This document shows positions 55,754 through 63,625 of a stretch of 64,000 nucleotides of DNA, piece after piece. Both the position numbers and the translations under genes were made by a program. Each line of letters begins with the position of its first letter. Position 1 is the first letter of the stretch. The notes under the pieces are model-generated. The model was not told the origin of the DNA and did no database searches. It saw only the letters and a program-made list of their open reading frames with translations. Source of the stretch: Sphingobacterium arenae (GTDB taxonomy: Bacteria; Bacteroidota; Bacteroidia; Sphingobacteriales; Sphingobacteriaceae). The DNA is taken from assembly GCF_014692505.1 (NCBI RefSeq), contig NZ_JACNYK010000004.1, positions 310,001 to 374,000 of the forward strand, given 5' to 3'.

Positions 55754-56764
55754 ATGAAGTTCATATATTACGTATTTGCCATCACATTATGCTTTACCGC
55801 GTGTAGCAAATCTCCGCTCACCCCACCACCAACCGAGAAAGAAGAACCAGGAAAAGAAGAAAACGATGACGATGAACCCCCTAAAGAATCCTACACGACA
55901 AAGACATGGAGAAACCCCGTTAACCAACATTATACAGCGAGTGATATTAAGCAAGACTTATACCTTGGCAGTTTGTGGCATTTGCAGGATACAACAGATA
56001 AAGTAATAATAGAAAAACAAAAATTCCCATTCCCGCTTTTTGAATGCGTCCTTTTCTTTGATAACGTAAACATACCGCAGACAACCACCATTCCCAGTTT
56101 CCAAGCGATACGGGATTATGTCGTTACGACGAAACCCGCTATAGGATCGCAGGCGTCAGCAGGATCTGGGAGCAGCTTTGACGACTATGCACAGATAAAA
56201 GGCATGTTACCCGACAATGTGGATCGCCAGAAGTTCCTTGCGCTAGCCACCGTCAACGATTCTACCGTAATCCGTAAACCACATTCCTCTTCTTTTAACG
56301 GCGAGATAGCTACCCACATGAATATCGATTTCGCAGATATGTCCTATAAGATGAGTGATGACGATCGCAAAGCGATGAAGGACATGAATAAATCACTCTA
56401 TATGGTTTCATCCGTAGCATACGGTAAAAAGTACGTCATCATGGTAGAAAGCGACTCGGTACGAGGCAGTATCAATTCGGCATTTCGCAAATTGATTGCA
56501 CGTGAAAGCTTAGACAAGACTGATGAAGAAACAGTAGCGGCCAGTAAGATGCTGCTGTACTATCGCGGAGGTAAGAAGGAAAGCTTGGTAGCAAAAGCCG
56601 AGGGTAAAGAAGATATTCTAACGTTGATCAATAAATTCCATCAAGAATGGGATGATAAAGATACCCAATACGATTATCCGCTATATTATTACTTAATGAA
56701 AGATGCTTATGGCCAAATCTTGCAGTACGATAACAGCTACGAATACCTCGTTAAGAACAAGTAG
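55754..56764 (+). CDS. Cholesterol-dependent-cytolysin-like lipoprotein lacking domain 4
   Basis: A 336-residue lipoprotein (MKFIYYVFAITLCFTACSKS). After a Pro/Glu/Asp-rich linker it follows the thiol-activated cytolysin (CDC) order: IKQDLYLGSLWHLQD (compare IYPGALVQ), DDYAQIKGMLPDNVD, THMNIDF, YMVSSVAYGKKYVIMVES (compare VSSVAYGRxxYLKLST), SKMLLYYRGG (compare the YGG strand) and YDYPLYYYLMKDAYG ending NSYEYL (compare PISYxxxFLKDN...TEY). It stops where the cholesterol-binding domain 4 would start; CDCs are about 470-520 residues. Bacteroidota have CDC-like (CDCL) pore-forming proteins, often acting in pairs. Pore formation is unproven here; similarity was judged by eye. Confidence 0.65.
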   Translation: MKFIYYVFAITLCFTACSKSPLTPPPTEKEEPGKEENDDDEPPKESYTTKTWRNPVNQHYTASDIKQDLYLGSLWHLQDTTDKVIIEKQKFPFPLFECVLFFDNVNIPQTTTIPSFQAIRDYVVTTKPAIGSQASAGSGSSFDDYAQIKGMLPDNVDRQKFLALATVNDSTVIRKPHSSSFNGEIATHMNIDFADMSYKMSDDDRKAMKDMNKSLYMVSSVAYGKKYVIMVESDSVRGSINSAFRKLIARESLDKTDEETVAASKMLLYYRGGKKESLVAKAEGKEDILTLINKFHQEWDDKDTQYDYPLYYYLMKDAYGQILQYDNSYEYLVKNK

Positions 56765-56778
56765 ACCGCAACGGTGGC

Positions 56779-57474
56779 TCACACAAAAACGATTGGAACT
56801 GGCACATTACCCTCTTGTGCCTCCCATTGCGCTAACATTTCCTTAAGAACCCGATATTCCTGCGAATATGCGCCATCAGGAACATCGAATCTATCTTTGA
56901 ACTCTGTAAAGCTCCTCCATGCCTGTTTGCTGCCAGATAGGGCTGCAACAAATAACTGGTTGGCAATTTTCATCTTGCTTTCATCAAAACCAGAACCCGC
57001 ATCTCTATAAGTTTCAAGAACTTCTTTAATTTCCGCTGCGCTATATTTTCTTATACCGGTGTTAACCGACTTTTTACGGTTAACTTTATTATCCGTAAAA
57101 TAAATCTTTTCTGTTGTCCAAACCGTTTCTTCAAATTCAAAATTATCCGCTATGGGCAGTGGATAAAGCTCCTGTACAAACAGCGTGTCGTTGTGGGACG
57201 TTAAACGACATACGGTAGTGGCATCCCAGAAATCAATAACCTTATTTTCCCCGCACACCGCAAGTACAAATTCCGAATAAGTGGGATGAGTGTCATCTGT
57301 ATTTTTATATCCACATACCGCTATCGCTCGATCGTTGGAAAAACTGAACACAGCTTCTGCATTTACGTCCGTGAATTGATTTACAGGGCATCCGCATTAG
57401 GTATTATTTGCTTGTGCATATAGCGTAGTAGATAAGATAATAGAAAACAAAGCGAGTAAAAAAGTCTTTTCCAT
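56779..57474 (-). pseudogene. Exported protein gene broken by an in-frame stop
   Basis: The minus strand starts at 57474 with MEKTFLLALFSIILSTTLYA, a signal peptide ending YAQ, but codon 26 (57397-57399) is TAA. The same frame then continues CGCPVNQFTDVNAEAVF and runs 206 codons to 56779 with IAVCGYKNTDD and LFVAALSGSKQAWRSF. A downstream ATG could only yield a protein without signal peptide. No family recognised. It converges on the cytolysin-like gene with 14 bp between stops. A sequencing error at the TAA is an alternative. Confidence 0.7.
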
Positions 57475-57662
57475 TTGTATTTCTTTTAATGAATCCGATA
57501 TGTACACCCCAATATTTATACCAATCTAATTGAATTGTTACGCAATCATTTTGGATGTGGTCGACACCGTAAATCTTATCCGTAAAACCCCTGTTTTCGT
57601 GGATTGCTCACGCCATCTTTTTTACGGAACGTTAAATTTGTTGATATCGGACCATTTCCAAG

Positions 57663-57848
57663 TTTGTGAACGATTACCCTTCCGTCAGAATGCCGGCATT
57701 AGCCTTCCTACTACTTATCGGCGTTTCGTTAACAGCTGAGGCGTTTGACCAGCATATTCCGAAAGGGTATATTTACTTCGCGATGACTTTCTCGGTTCTG
57801 GTGGAGTTTCTTAACATCCGGGTAGAGAAAAAAAACTTCAAAAATTGA
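57663..57848 (+). pseudogene. TerC-family membrane protein C-terminal fragment
   Basis: The frame reads FVNDYPSVRMPALAFLLLIG then HIPKGYIYFAMTFSVLVEFL and a short charged tail, the C-terminal two membrane segments of TerC proteins (HPxVKMLALSFLLLIG, HIPKGYIYFAMAFS). Whole TerC proteins are about 250-330 residues; an in-frame stop lies at 57642. A GTG at 57666 could start a 60-residue peptide, but remnant is likelier. Confidence 0.8.
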
Positions 57849-58030
57849 AAAAGTGAGCATAAAATTGGCATAGGCTATAGATGGTTGAGCCATATATCGA
57901 GGTGAAATAGGCTTCACTTCCGTGATTTAGCTGTAAAATACCGGTTTTTTGTGGACAGAAATTAACCTCACCTTTCCGTACGACAGTATACACAGGATTC
58001 AGTGTGCGCAACGGTACCCTGCCGTGCTAA

Positions 58031-58213
58031 AAACTTACCCCGGGGCAAAAAATAATTCGGCTTAACAGTGATCTGCATGTAGGCACAATTGGTGGCTTAA
58101 GTACAAAAATTATAGCTTCCATCACTTGTTTAGTATGCGCATCACTTCCAGTCACCGGTACAGTTATTTGGTATAACAGGGGTCGCGGTTCAAAAAAAAG
58201 ACGCCGGCGCTAG
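58031..58213 (+). pseudogene. PepSY-associated membrane protein C-terminal fragment
   Basis: Sixty codons read LNSDLHVGTIGGLSTKII, then CASLPVTGTVIWYNRGR and a basic tail, which is the end of PepSY/PepSY_TM proteins (LHxGxIGG ... CASLPVTGxxIWW), often linked to siderophore-iron reduction. An in-frame TAA at 58028-58030 and no start codon mark it as a remnant. The same frame is readable for some way upstream of that stop, without clear landmarks. Confidence 0.75.
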
Positions 58214-58335
58214 ATGATAAAAGGCTTATAAAAAATGACACTTTTTATTTGAAAACAGATTGAAAGCTTCTTTGCACTCAAGCAAGCCTTTTAAACGCCT
58301 CACGTATTATCTTTCAACACAAAAACAAGATATCT

Positions 58336-58373
58336 TCCGTTTGTAATGAAAGATATCTTCCGTTTCATTTAAA
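58336..58373. repeat. Double 15-bp element, copy 3 (diverged)
   Basis: TCCGTTTGTAATGAA (58336-58350) and TCCGTTTCATTTAAA (58359-58373) are separated by AGATATCT, keeping the 8-bp spacer and 23-bp repeat length of copies 1 and 2. A 16-bp direct repeat AAGATATCTTCCGTTT (58327-58342, 58350-58365) also has a 23-bp period. It lies between the PepSY and IS4 remnants, with no obvious gene to control. Confidence 0.6.
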
Positions 58374-58396
58374 AGATGTATATTTTCGTTCAAAAG

Positions 58397-58519
58397 TTAA
58401 TTATTATGATACGGCAAATGGCAGAATAGCATACTAATTAGATGTGTCCAGCTATTAATGCCCTTATGATATTTGTCGCTCTGGTAACGACCAACCAGCT
58501 CATATATTGCTCTAAATCC
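58397..58519 (-). mobile_element. IS4-family transposase fragment
   Basis: The minus strand reads IYELVGRYQSDKYHKGINSW, then THLISMLFCHL and a stop, matching the N-terminal DUF4372-type region of IS4-family transposases (YxxDKYxKxFxSWxHLxxMLFxQ). The overlapping second frame (YFPLDLEQY) suggests a frameshift. The catalytic DDE part and inverted repeats are absent. It abuts the 3' end of the FAD monooxygenase gene. Confidence 0.65.
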
Positions 58520-58543
58520 AATGGAAAGTATTTCATAGCTTCT

Positions 58544-59716
58544 TTAGTTGAGTATAAAATTTTCCTGATCTTTTGTAAGTACAATTGGTTCTGTCATTAT
58601 TTTTTGAACGGCTTTATCATCAGCAGCCCGGAATCCATTAACAAATTTCTCTAATTCTGCTTCGCTCTTAGGCAGAAAAGATGCCGCATTATTCTTTGCA
58701 TTGGTTTGAAATTTTTCTACAATAGGCTGCATCAACGTATTATAACTATCACAGGCGGTTAAGATGTCATCCGGATATTCCGCAATATAGTGTGCCAATG
58801 CCTTTGCCCCATAAATAGACAGGGAAGCTCCCATTCCTGATAAAGCAGTCGGACAAAAACCTGCGTCTCCCAACAAAACCAAACGACCATTATGCAGTTT
58901 TGGAGCATTTACCATGCCCATTTTGTCCATGAAAAACAAACCATTGTCCTGAAGACTTTGCAGTAAATGCTTTACTTCTGGATTATAATCACCAAAAGAA
59001 TCTTTAAGAATAGATGAAGCGTTATTTTTGATAAAGTCAATGTCTTCAGAGCTACGGATATAACACTGAATGGCTAATTCGTCCTCTGCTATAGGGTAGA
59101 TATGTAGTGATCTGTTGACATCTATATAGACATTAAATACACCAACTCGCTTTTCGTGGTTTTGTTTTAATTTTCCTCCTACATAAAGCGTATTGAAATC
59201 TTCTAATTGGTAATTGGTAAAATACCGTTCTCTTGTCGAAGAACGCAATCCTTCCGAAACAACGACTAAATCAACTACTATCCTACTTCCGTTTGAAAGC
59301 GTGACTTTTGTCTTATCTGATTTCTCTTCCAGTTGTGCAATCGTTGTATCAAAAAGTACATTTACATCGTTTTTGACCGCTTCGTACAAAACGTGATGCA
59401 ATCCACCACGACTTATAAGAACGGAACGTTCAATACTCTCATGCATTTTATCGTATTCAATGCTTTGAATGATTTCCTCATTCGTTTCTACAAAATGAAC
59501 CGTTTCAGAGGGGGATGATTCTGCTTGTAGATTTTGAGTTAGTCCCAATTCGTCTATAATTTTTACACCGAAACTCTTGAGGGAGATAAGAAATCCCGCT
59601 TTACTGAATGAAGGCGATCTGTCAATTACAGTAACGTTATGACCTTGTTTTGCCAAAAAATTAGCTACTGTTAAACCAGCTATTCCTGCTCCAGATATTA
59701 AAATGTGTTTTTTCAT
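58544..59716 (-). CDS. FAD-dependent monooxygenase
   Basis: A 390-residue class A flavoprotein monooxygenase. The FAD Rossmann motif is at the start (ILISGAGIAGLTVANFLAKQ), the DG-type middle motif region is VVVSEGLRSSTRERYF and the second FAD motif is RLVLLGDAGFCPTALSGMGA. This is the PHBH/TetX-like family, which includes enzymes that inactivate antibiotics, but resistance cannot be assigned by sequence alone. Codon use is AT-rich compared with the susCD regions. It is divergent from an AraC regulator (88 bp between starts), its likely controller. Confidence 0.88.
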   Translation of the reverse strand: MKKHILISGAGIAGLTVANFLAKQGHNVTVIDRSPSFSKAGFLISLKSFGVKIIDELGLTQNLQAESSPSETVHFVETNEEIIQSIEYDKMHESIERSVLISRGGLHHVLYEAVKNDVNVLFDTTIAQLEEKSDKTKVTLSNGSRIVVDLVVVSEGLRSSTRERYFTNYQLEDFNTLYVGGKLKQNHEKRVGVFNVYIDVNRSLHIYPIAEDELAIQCYIRSSEDIDFIKNNASSILKDSFGDYNPEVKHLLQSLQDNGLFFMDKMGMVNAPKLHNGRLVLLGDAGFCPTALSGMGASLSIYGAKALAHYIAEYPDDILTACDSYNTLMQPIVEKFQTNAKNNAASFLPKSEAELEKFVNGFRAADDKAVQKIMTEPIVLTKDQENFILN

Positions 59717-59742
59717 TTTCTTATATTTTTAAATTGATTTTG

Positions 59743-59750
59743 CAAATATA
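59743..59750 (-). promoter_or_regulatory. Promoter -7 box for the FAD monooxygenase (TATATTTG)
   Basis: Minus-strand TAnnTTTG match 26 bp upstream of the ATG at 59716, inside the 88-bp divergent region. Confidence 0.5.
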
Positions 59751-59804
59751 TTTATACTTTTAAGGCTAAAATAGCCCAGTAAAAAACAAAAATAGTCTGA
59801 TAAG

Positions 59805-60812
59805 ATGAGTGATAATATAAAAAAGCAGGAGATGTACTATTGGGTAGAGCGTTTAGGGGTTTCGCTTACACCAACCAGATCTGAATTGGATATGCTTTAT
59901 CTCAATCAGCTTAAAATCATAGATTTAATGCCCGAAATGCTGGTTATGGTCCGCTCTGTCGTGGCAAAGGAAACATTTTCTATTCGGCGAAAACCGATAA
60001 CAGCTTTTGAAAATGGAATATCCATTTCATTCCAAAATATCATCAATTCGCCATCAAAAATAGCTGTCAAAGAAAAACAAGTATTACAACAAACACAGCC
60101 ACACGTTCGCATTATCCCGCTGCACGTTGAAAGTGACGTGAGCTTTCCAAAAGATATAAATATTCAACAGGTAACCATAATTGTAAGTCTTGATTATTTA
60201 AAAAGCTTTATCGGAAAAGACCATATAAAATTCGATTATCTTTTTAATAACGAGAAAACGCTTTGGATTGAAGAATTCATGTCTCCGGAAATAGCAGAAG
60301 TGGCCAATGATATTTCGATTACAAAAATACCGGATACGCTATCAGATGCTTACTATAAGCTAAAATCGCTTGAACTACTATTTTATTTGTTTAAAAACCT
60401 ATCAAGAAGAACAAATGTTACGCATCAGCATCTGTCAAAATATGAACAGGAATCAGTTTACAACGTACGGGATAAAATCGCAGCTTCGATAGACAAACCG
60501 TTTATCCAGGAAGAGTTAGTGAAGTTAAGTGGTATGAATGTCATTAAACTTCGGAAACTTTTCACGCAAGTATTTGGTAAAGGCATGTATCCTTATTACC
60601 AGCATGTGCGTATGCAAGAGGCGGCAAGACTTTTACGTGAAGAACATCTCTCGGTTTCTGAAGTCGGTTACCAGTTGGGTTTTAGCAATTTAAGCTATTT
60701 TGGAAGATTATTTGAGAGACATTTTGGATGCAAACCGAAGAAATGGACTCAGAATAATATGAATAGATACAAGAACAGCGACATTAACAAAGAATATTCA
60801 CAAATTCAATAA
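59805..60812 (+). CDS. AraC family transcriptional regulator
   Basis: A 335-residue regulator. The N-terminal part (about 1-215) is a cupin-like sensor seen in Bacteroidota AraC proteins; the C-terminal DNA-binding domain (about 225-325) shows LVKLSGMNVIKLRKLFTQVF and SVSEVGYQLGFSNLSYFGRL. It is divergent from the FAD monooxygenase and is followed after 5 bp by a DinB-like gene, so all three may form one inducible detoxification unit. Confidence 0.88.
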   Translation: MSDNIKKQEMYYWVERLGVSLTPTRSELDMLYLNQLKIIDLMPEMLVMVRSVVAKETFSIRRKPITAFENGISISFQNIINSPSKIAVKEKQVLQQTQPHVRIIPLHVESDVSFPKDINIQQVTIIVSLDYLKSFIGKDHIKFDYLFNNEKTLWIEEFMSPEIAEVANDISITKIPDTLSDAYYKLKSLELLFYLFKNLSRRTNVTHQHLSKYEQESVYNVRDKIAASIDKPFIQEELVKLSGMNVIKLRKLFTQVFGKGMYPYYQHVRMQEAARLLREEHLSVSEVGYQLGFSNLSYFGRLFERHFGCKPKKWTQNNMNRYKNSDINKEYSQIQ

Positions 60813-60817
60813 AAAAG

Positions 60818-61273
60818 ATGGAAACCGTATTTAAAACATGGAAAACAAGCCGAAAATTATATCTGGATTTTTTTGACAAGTATTCGTTAGACCAACTCAA
60901 TAAAATTCCAGTCGGTTTTAACAACAATATGATTTGGAACATCGGCCATATTATTGCCACACAGCACAAACTAATTTACAAAGGAGCAAATTTGCGAGGT
61001 TATATTACTGATGAGTTATTCAACAAATACCAATCGGGAACAAAACCAACAGAATCTGTTTCTCAACAAGAAGCGGATGAACTTAAATTCCTGTTAACTT
61101 CACAAATTGAACTTACAATAAATGATTTCGACAACGGCATCTTTGGCACTTACAACGAGCGCACCACTGGTATTGGCTTTCATCTAATTTCTATACAAGA
61201 TGCATTTGCATGCAATAATTATCACGAGGGGCTGCATTTGGGATATATGATGGGTATTAGAAAATTTGTTTAA
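60818..61273 (+). CDS. DinB superfamily protein
   Basis: A 151-residue four-helix protein. DinB/YfiT-like metal ligands are in place: NIGHIIATQHKLIYKGAN in the second helix and NNYHEGLHLGYMMGI near the C-terminus. Members bind a divalent metal and some are thiol-dependent transferases; the activity here is unknown. It lies 5 bp after the AraC gene and is probably co-transcribed. Confidence 0.85.
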   Translation: METVFKTWKTSRKLYLDFFDKYSLDQLNKIPVGFNNNMIWNIGHIIATQHKLIYKGANLRGYITDELFNKYQSGTKPTESVSQQEADELKFLLTSQIELTINDFDNGIFGTYNERTTGIGFHLISIQDAFACNNYHEGLHLGYMMGIRKFV

Positions 61274-61380
61274 AAACGTTCTCTTAAAAAATAAGTGTTG
61301 ATAACATTTAGATACTGCGTGTCAAACATTACTATTAGCTATTTTTTGGGAAAGATTATAGCTAGGACTAGCCGTACTTC

Positions 61381-62160
61381 TTATTTCACCTTAAATTCTG
61401 TAGGTCTCATATTAGTCAGTTGCTGAAAATTATTGCTAAACGCAGATATATTCGAATACCCAATTTCATAGGCTATCTCGGTCATGTTCAAATCTGTATC
61501 TTTTATCAATTCCATCGCTCTGATGATACGTAGCATCTTTAGATATTGAACAAAAGTGATATGCAATTTCGTTTGGAATAATCTGGTCAAACTACGGACA
61601 CTCATTCCCGATTGCTGAGCAATACTATCTAAACTTAGATTTTCATTTAATCGATTTCTAAAACCGTCGATTATGGCATTGAGCCTTTGATCATCCGTTG
61701 TAGGAAGTTGAATGGAGAATTTTTTGAGGTTTTCCTTTGATAACACGCCTTTAAGCGTAGTTAAAAACTCAAATTCCCATGAACCTTTGTCATAATCACC
61801 TTGCCATTTCTCGCTAAAGGAGAGCATCACTGCCAGAAGCTTACTCACAGGATAAATACCTAGTTCATCATAAAAACTATCCGCTTTTTCATCTGGAAAG
61901 TAAATATTGATAATGTACAAATCTTGTGTATTAAACATCAGGTTGTGCGGATAATTTTTTGGTATCCAGATATAATGATTAGCTGGAATATACAAATCCT
62001 TTTCGTCTGTTTGTAAATAAGCAATTCCACCATAAACCAATAATAACTGAGCTTTATCGTGCTGATGAGCAGGCAAACGCTGTTCCGTCTGCTGTCGCAT
62101 CACGAGGATGGAATCGGGATTTTGATCCACAATAGTTATTAATTGCCTAAGAATTCCCAT
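61381..62160 (-). CDS. AraC family transcriptional regulator with cupin domain
   Basis: A 259-residue regulator: N-terminal AraC-type cupin (about 15-110, with QRLPAHQHDKAQLLLVYGG and IPANHYIWIPKNYPHNLMF) and C-terminal helix-turn-helix domain (about 160-257, QSGMSVRSLTRLFQTKLHIT and MTEIAYEIGYSNISAFSNNF). It is divergent from the TolC/HlyD efflux genes and likely controls them. A -7 box ends 6 bp before its ATG, so its mRNA may be leaderless. Confidence 0.9.
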   Translation of the reverse strand: MGILRQLITIVDQNPDSILVMRQQTEQRLPAHQHDKAQLLLVYGGIAYLQTDEKDLYIPANHYIWIPKNYPHNLMFNTQDLYIINIYFPDEKADSFYDELGIYPVSKLLAVMLSFSEKWQGDYDKGSWEFEFLTTLKGVLSKENLKKFSIQLPTTDDQRLNAIIDGFRNRLNENLSLDSIAQQSGMSVRSLTRLFQTKLHITFVQYLKMLRIIRAMELIKDTDLNMTEIAYEIGYSNISAFSNNFQQLTNMRPTEFKVK

Positions 62161-62165
62161 ATGGC

Positions 62166-62173
62166 CAAATATA
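62166..62173 (-). promoter_or_regulatory. Promoter -7 box for the AraC gene (TATATTTG)
   Basis: Minus-strand TAnnTTTG match 5 bp upstream of the ATG at 62160, implying a leaderless or near-leaderless transcript. Confidence 0.5.
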
Positions 62174-62219
62174 GCAAATATTAGGCTAATTATATAAAAC
62201 TATACCCTGGTGCTTACGG

Positions 62220-62227
62220 TACCTTTG
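62220..62227 (+). promoter_or_regulatory. Promoter -7 box for the efflux operon (TACCTTTG)
   Basis: TAnnTTTG match 56 bp before the TolC-family start codon, in the 123-bp divergent region shared with the AraC gene. Confidence 0.5.
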
Positions 62228-62283
62228 CAGAGTCAATGATAAGAAAATCATTGACATATATACATCGCAAATAAAGAAAACTG

Positions 62284-63618
62284 ATGAAACACTATAAAAC
62301 AGTCCCAATTTTCGGCGTATTGTTGCTGGTATTTGTACAACCCACGTATGCTCAGCATACAGAAAACGACCAACCTTTAAGTTTGGAAGAAATATGGAAA
62401 GTTGCGGAAATGAATAATCGACAACTGAAACTATCCGATCTTACTCTTCAGCAAAGTAAAATAGAAATATTGGAAGCCAAAGACCGTTTGTTACCGGAGC
62501 TTTCGTTAGGTGGAGAGGTAAAACTTAATTCCAAGTTTCTGATTTACGACAATGGATTATTCTCCTCTCCACAGGATGTGCCTGTAAAAGGCTATGGGTA
62601 CGGAGTTGGCTATAACTTAAACTTTAACCTCTACAACGGTGGTAAAGACAAAAGAAACATCGCCATGAAAAAGGAAGAGGATACACGAAAACAATATGAA
62701 GTGGATCTGCAAAAGCATAGCGTAAAATATAATGTCGCAGTTGCTTATTTTGATTTGTATAAGTTTTTGCATTTCTATGACTTTCTTAATGCAGAGATTG
62801 AAGCAGAAAAAAAGCAATTGAGATTGATAGAAAGCCTGCATAAAAACGGCACCATATTAAAGAGTGATGTGCTGAGAACCTCCGTAAAATTATCCCAACT
62901 GGAACTTAATCTTTCTGACGTAACTAAGAAGATTGAAATAGCCAAACAAAGGCTCAATATTCAGATGGGACGTGAAAATGATATGGAGCTAGCGATCAAA
63001 TACGAAGATGCAATTGAATTAAACGCTATCACAGACGGTGACTACAATGATTATGTAGACATTGCTTTCAACAAATCTTCTGAATACAAAATTGCTGGCA
63101 GTGACATCAAATGGAGCGAAATGAACGTAAAACAAGTAAAAGCTACGCTATTGCCCAAAGTTTCTTTGTACTCTAATTACAATTACAACTATCCGCAGAT
63201 TTCCTTTTATCCGTATTCAAACGACTTGTGGGGATTTGGTCAGACAGGAATTAAAGTACAATATTCTATTGATAATTTGTACAAAAGTAAACACACCATT
63301 GTTCGTGCCCAAGTTGTTAGCAATCAAGCTAAAGAAAAAGCAGAAATGAAGAAGGACGAAATCTCTCTTCAGGTAAAAGAAGCTTATTTACAGCAAAAAC
63401 AGGCTTTGGAGAGCGTAAAAACGGCAGAACAAAATATTATTAAAACCACCGAAACCGTTCGTGTTATCAGAAGTAGCTACCTAAATCAAGAATCACTACT
63501 AACCGATCTTTTGGAAGCAGAAAATGCTTTATTGGAAGCAAAATTCAATCTGACAACAGCACAAACAAACGTAAAAGTAACCCATATCAGGCTATTGGCA
63601 ATCGTAGGAATTCTTTAA
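62284..63618 (+). CDS. TolC family outer membrane efflux protein
   Basis: A 444-residue outer-membrane channel subunit with signal peptide (about 1-23, ending TYAQH). Two OEP repeats are visible (about 35-225 and 245-440) with long coiled-coil helices, for example LSLEEIWKVAEMNNRQLKLS, FNLYNGGKDKRNIAMKKEED and LEAENALLEAKFNLTTAQTN. It provides the outer-membrane exit for the HlyD-type pump encoded next. Induction by the divergent AraC regulator is likely. Confidence 0.93.
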   Translation: MKHYKTVPIFGVLLLVFVQPTYAQHTENDQPLSLEEIWKVAEMNNRQLKLSDLTLQQSKIEILEAKDRLLPELSLGGEVKLNSKFLIYDNGLFSSPQDVPVKGYGYGVGYNLNFNLYNGGKDKRNIAMKKEEDTRKQYEVDLQKHSVKYNVAVAYFDLYKFLHFYDFLNAEIEAEKKQLRLIESLHKNGTILKSDVLRTSVKLSQLELNLSDVTKKIEIAKQRLNIQMGRENDMELAIKYEDAIELNAITDGDYNDYVDIAFNKSSEYKIAGSDIKWSEMNVKQVKATLLPKVSLYSNYNYNYPQISFYPYSNDLWGFGQTGIKVQYSIDNLYKSKHTIVRAQVVSNQAKEKAEMKKDEISLQVKEAYLQQKQALESVKTAEQNIIKTTETVRVIRSSYLNQESLLTDLLEAENALLEAKFNLTTAQTNVKVTHIRLLAIVGIL

Positions 63619-63625
63619 TACAAAT

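Noticed and set aside
58442..58654. 70-codon plus-strand open frame
   Set aside because: Overlaps the IS4 fragment and the 3' end of the monooxygenase on the other strand; no domain seen.
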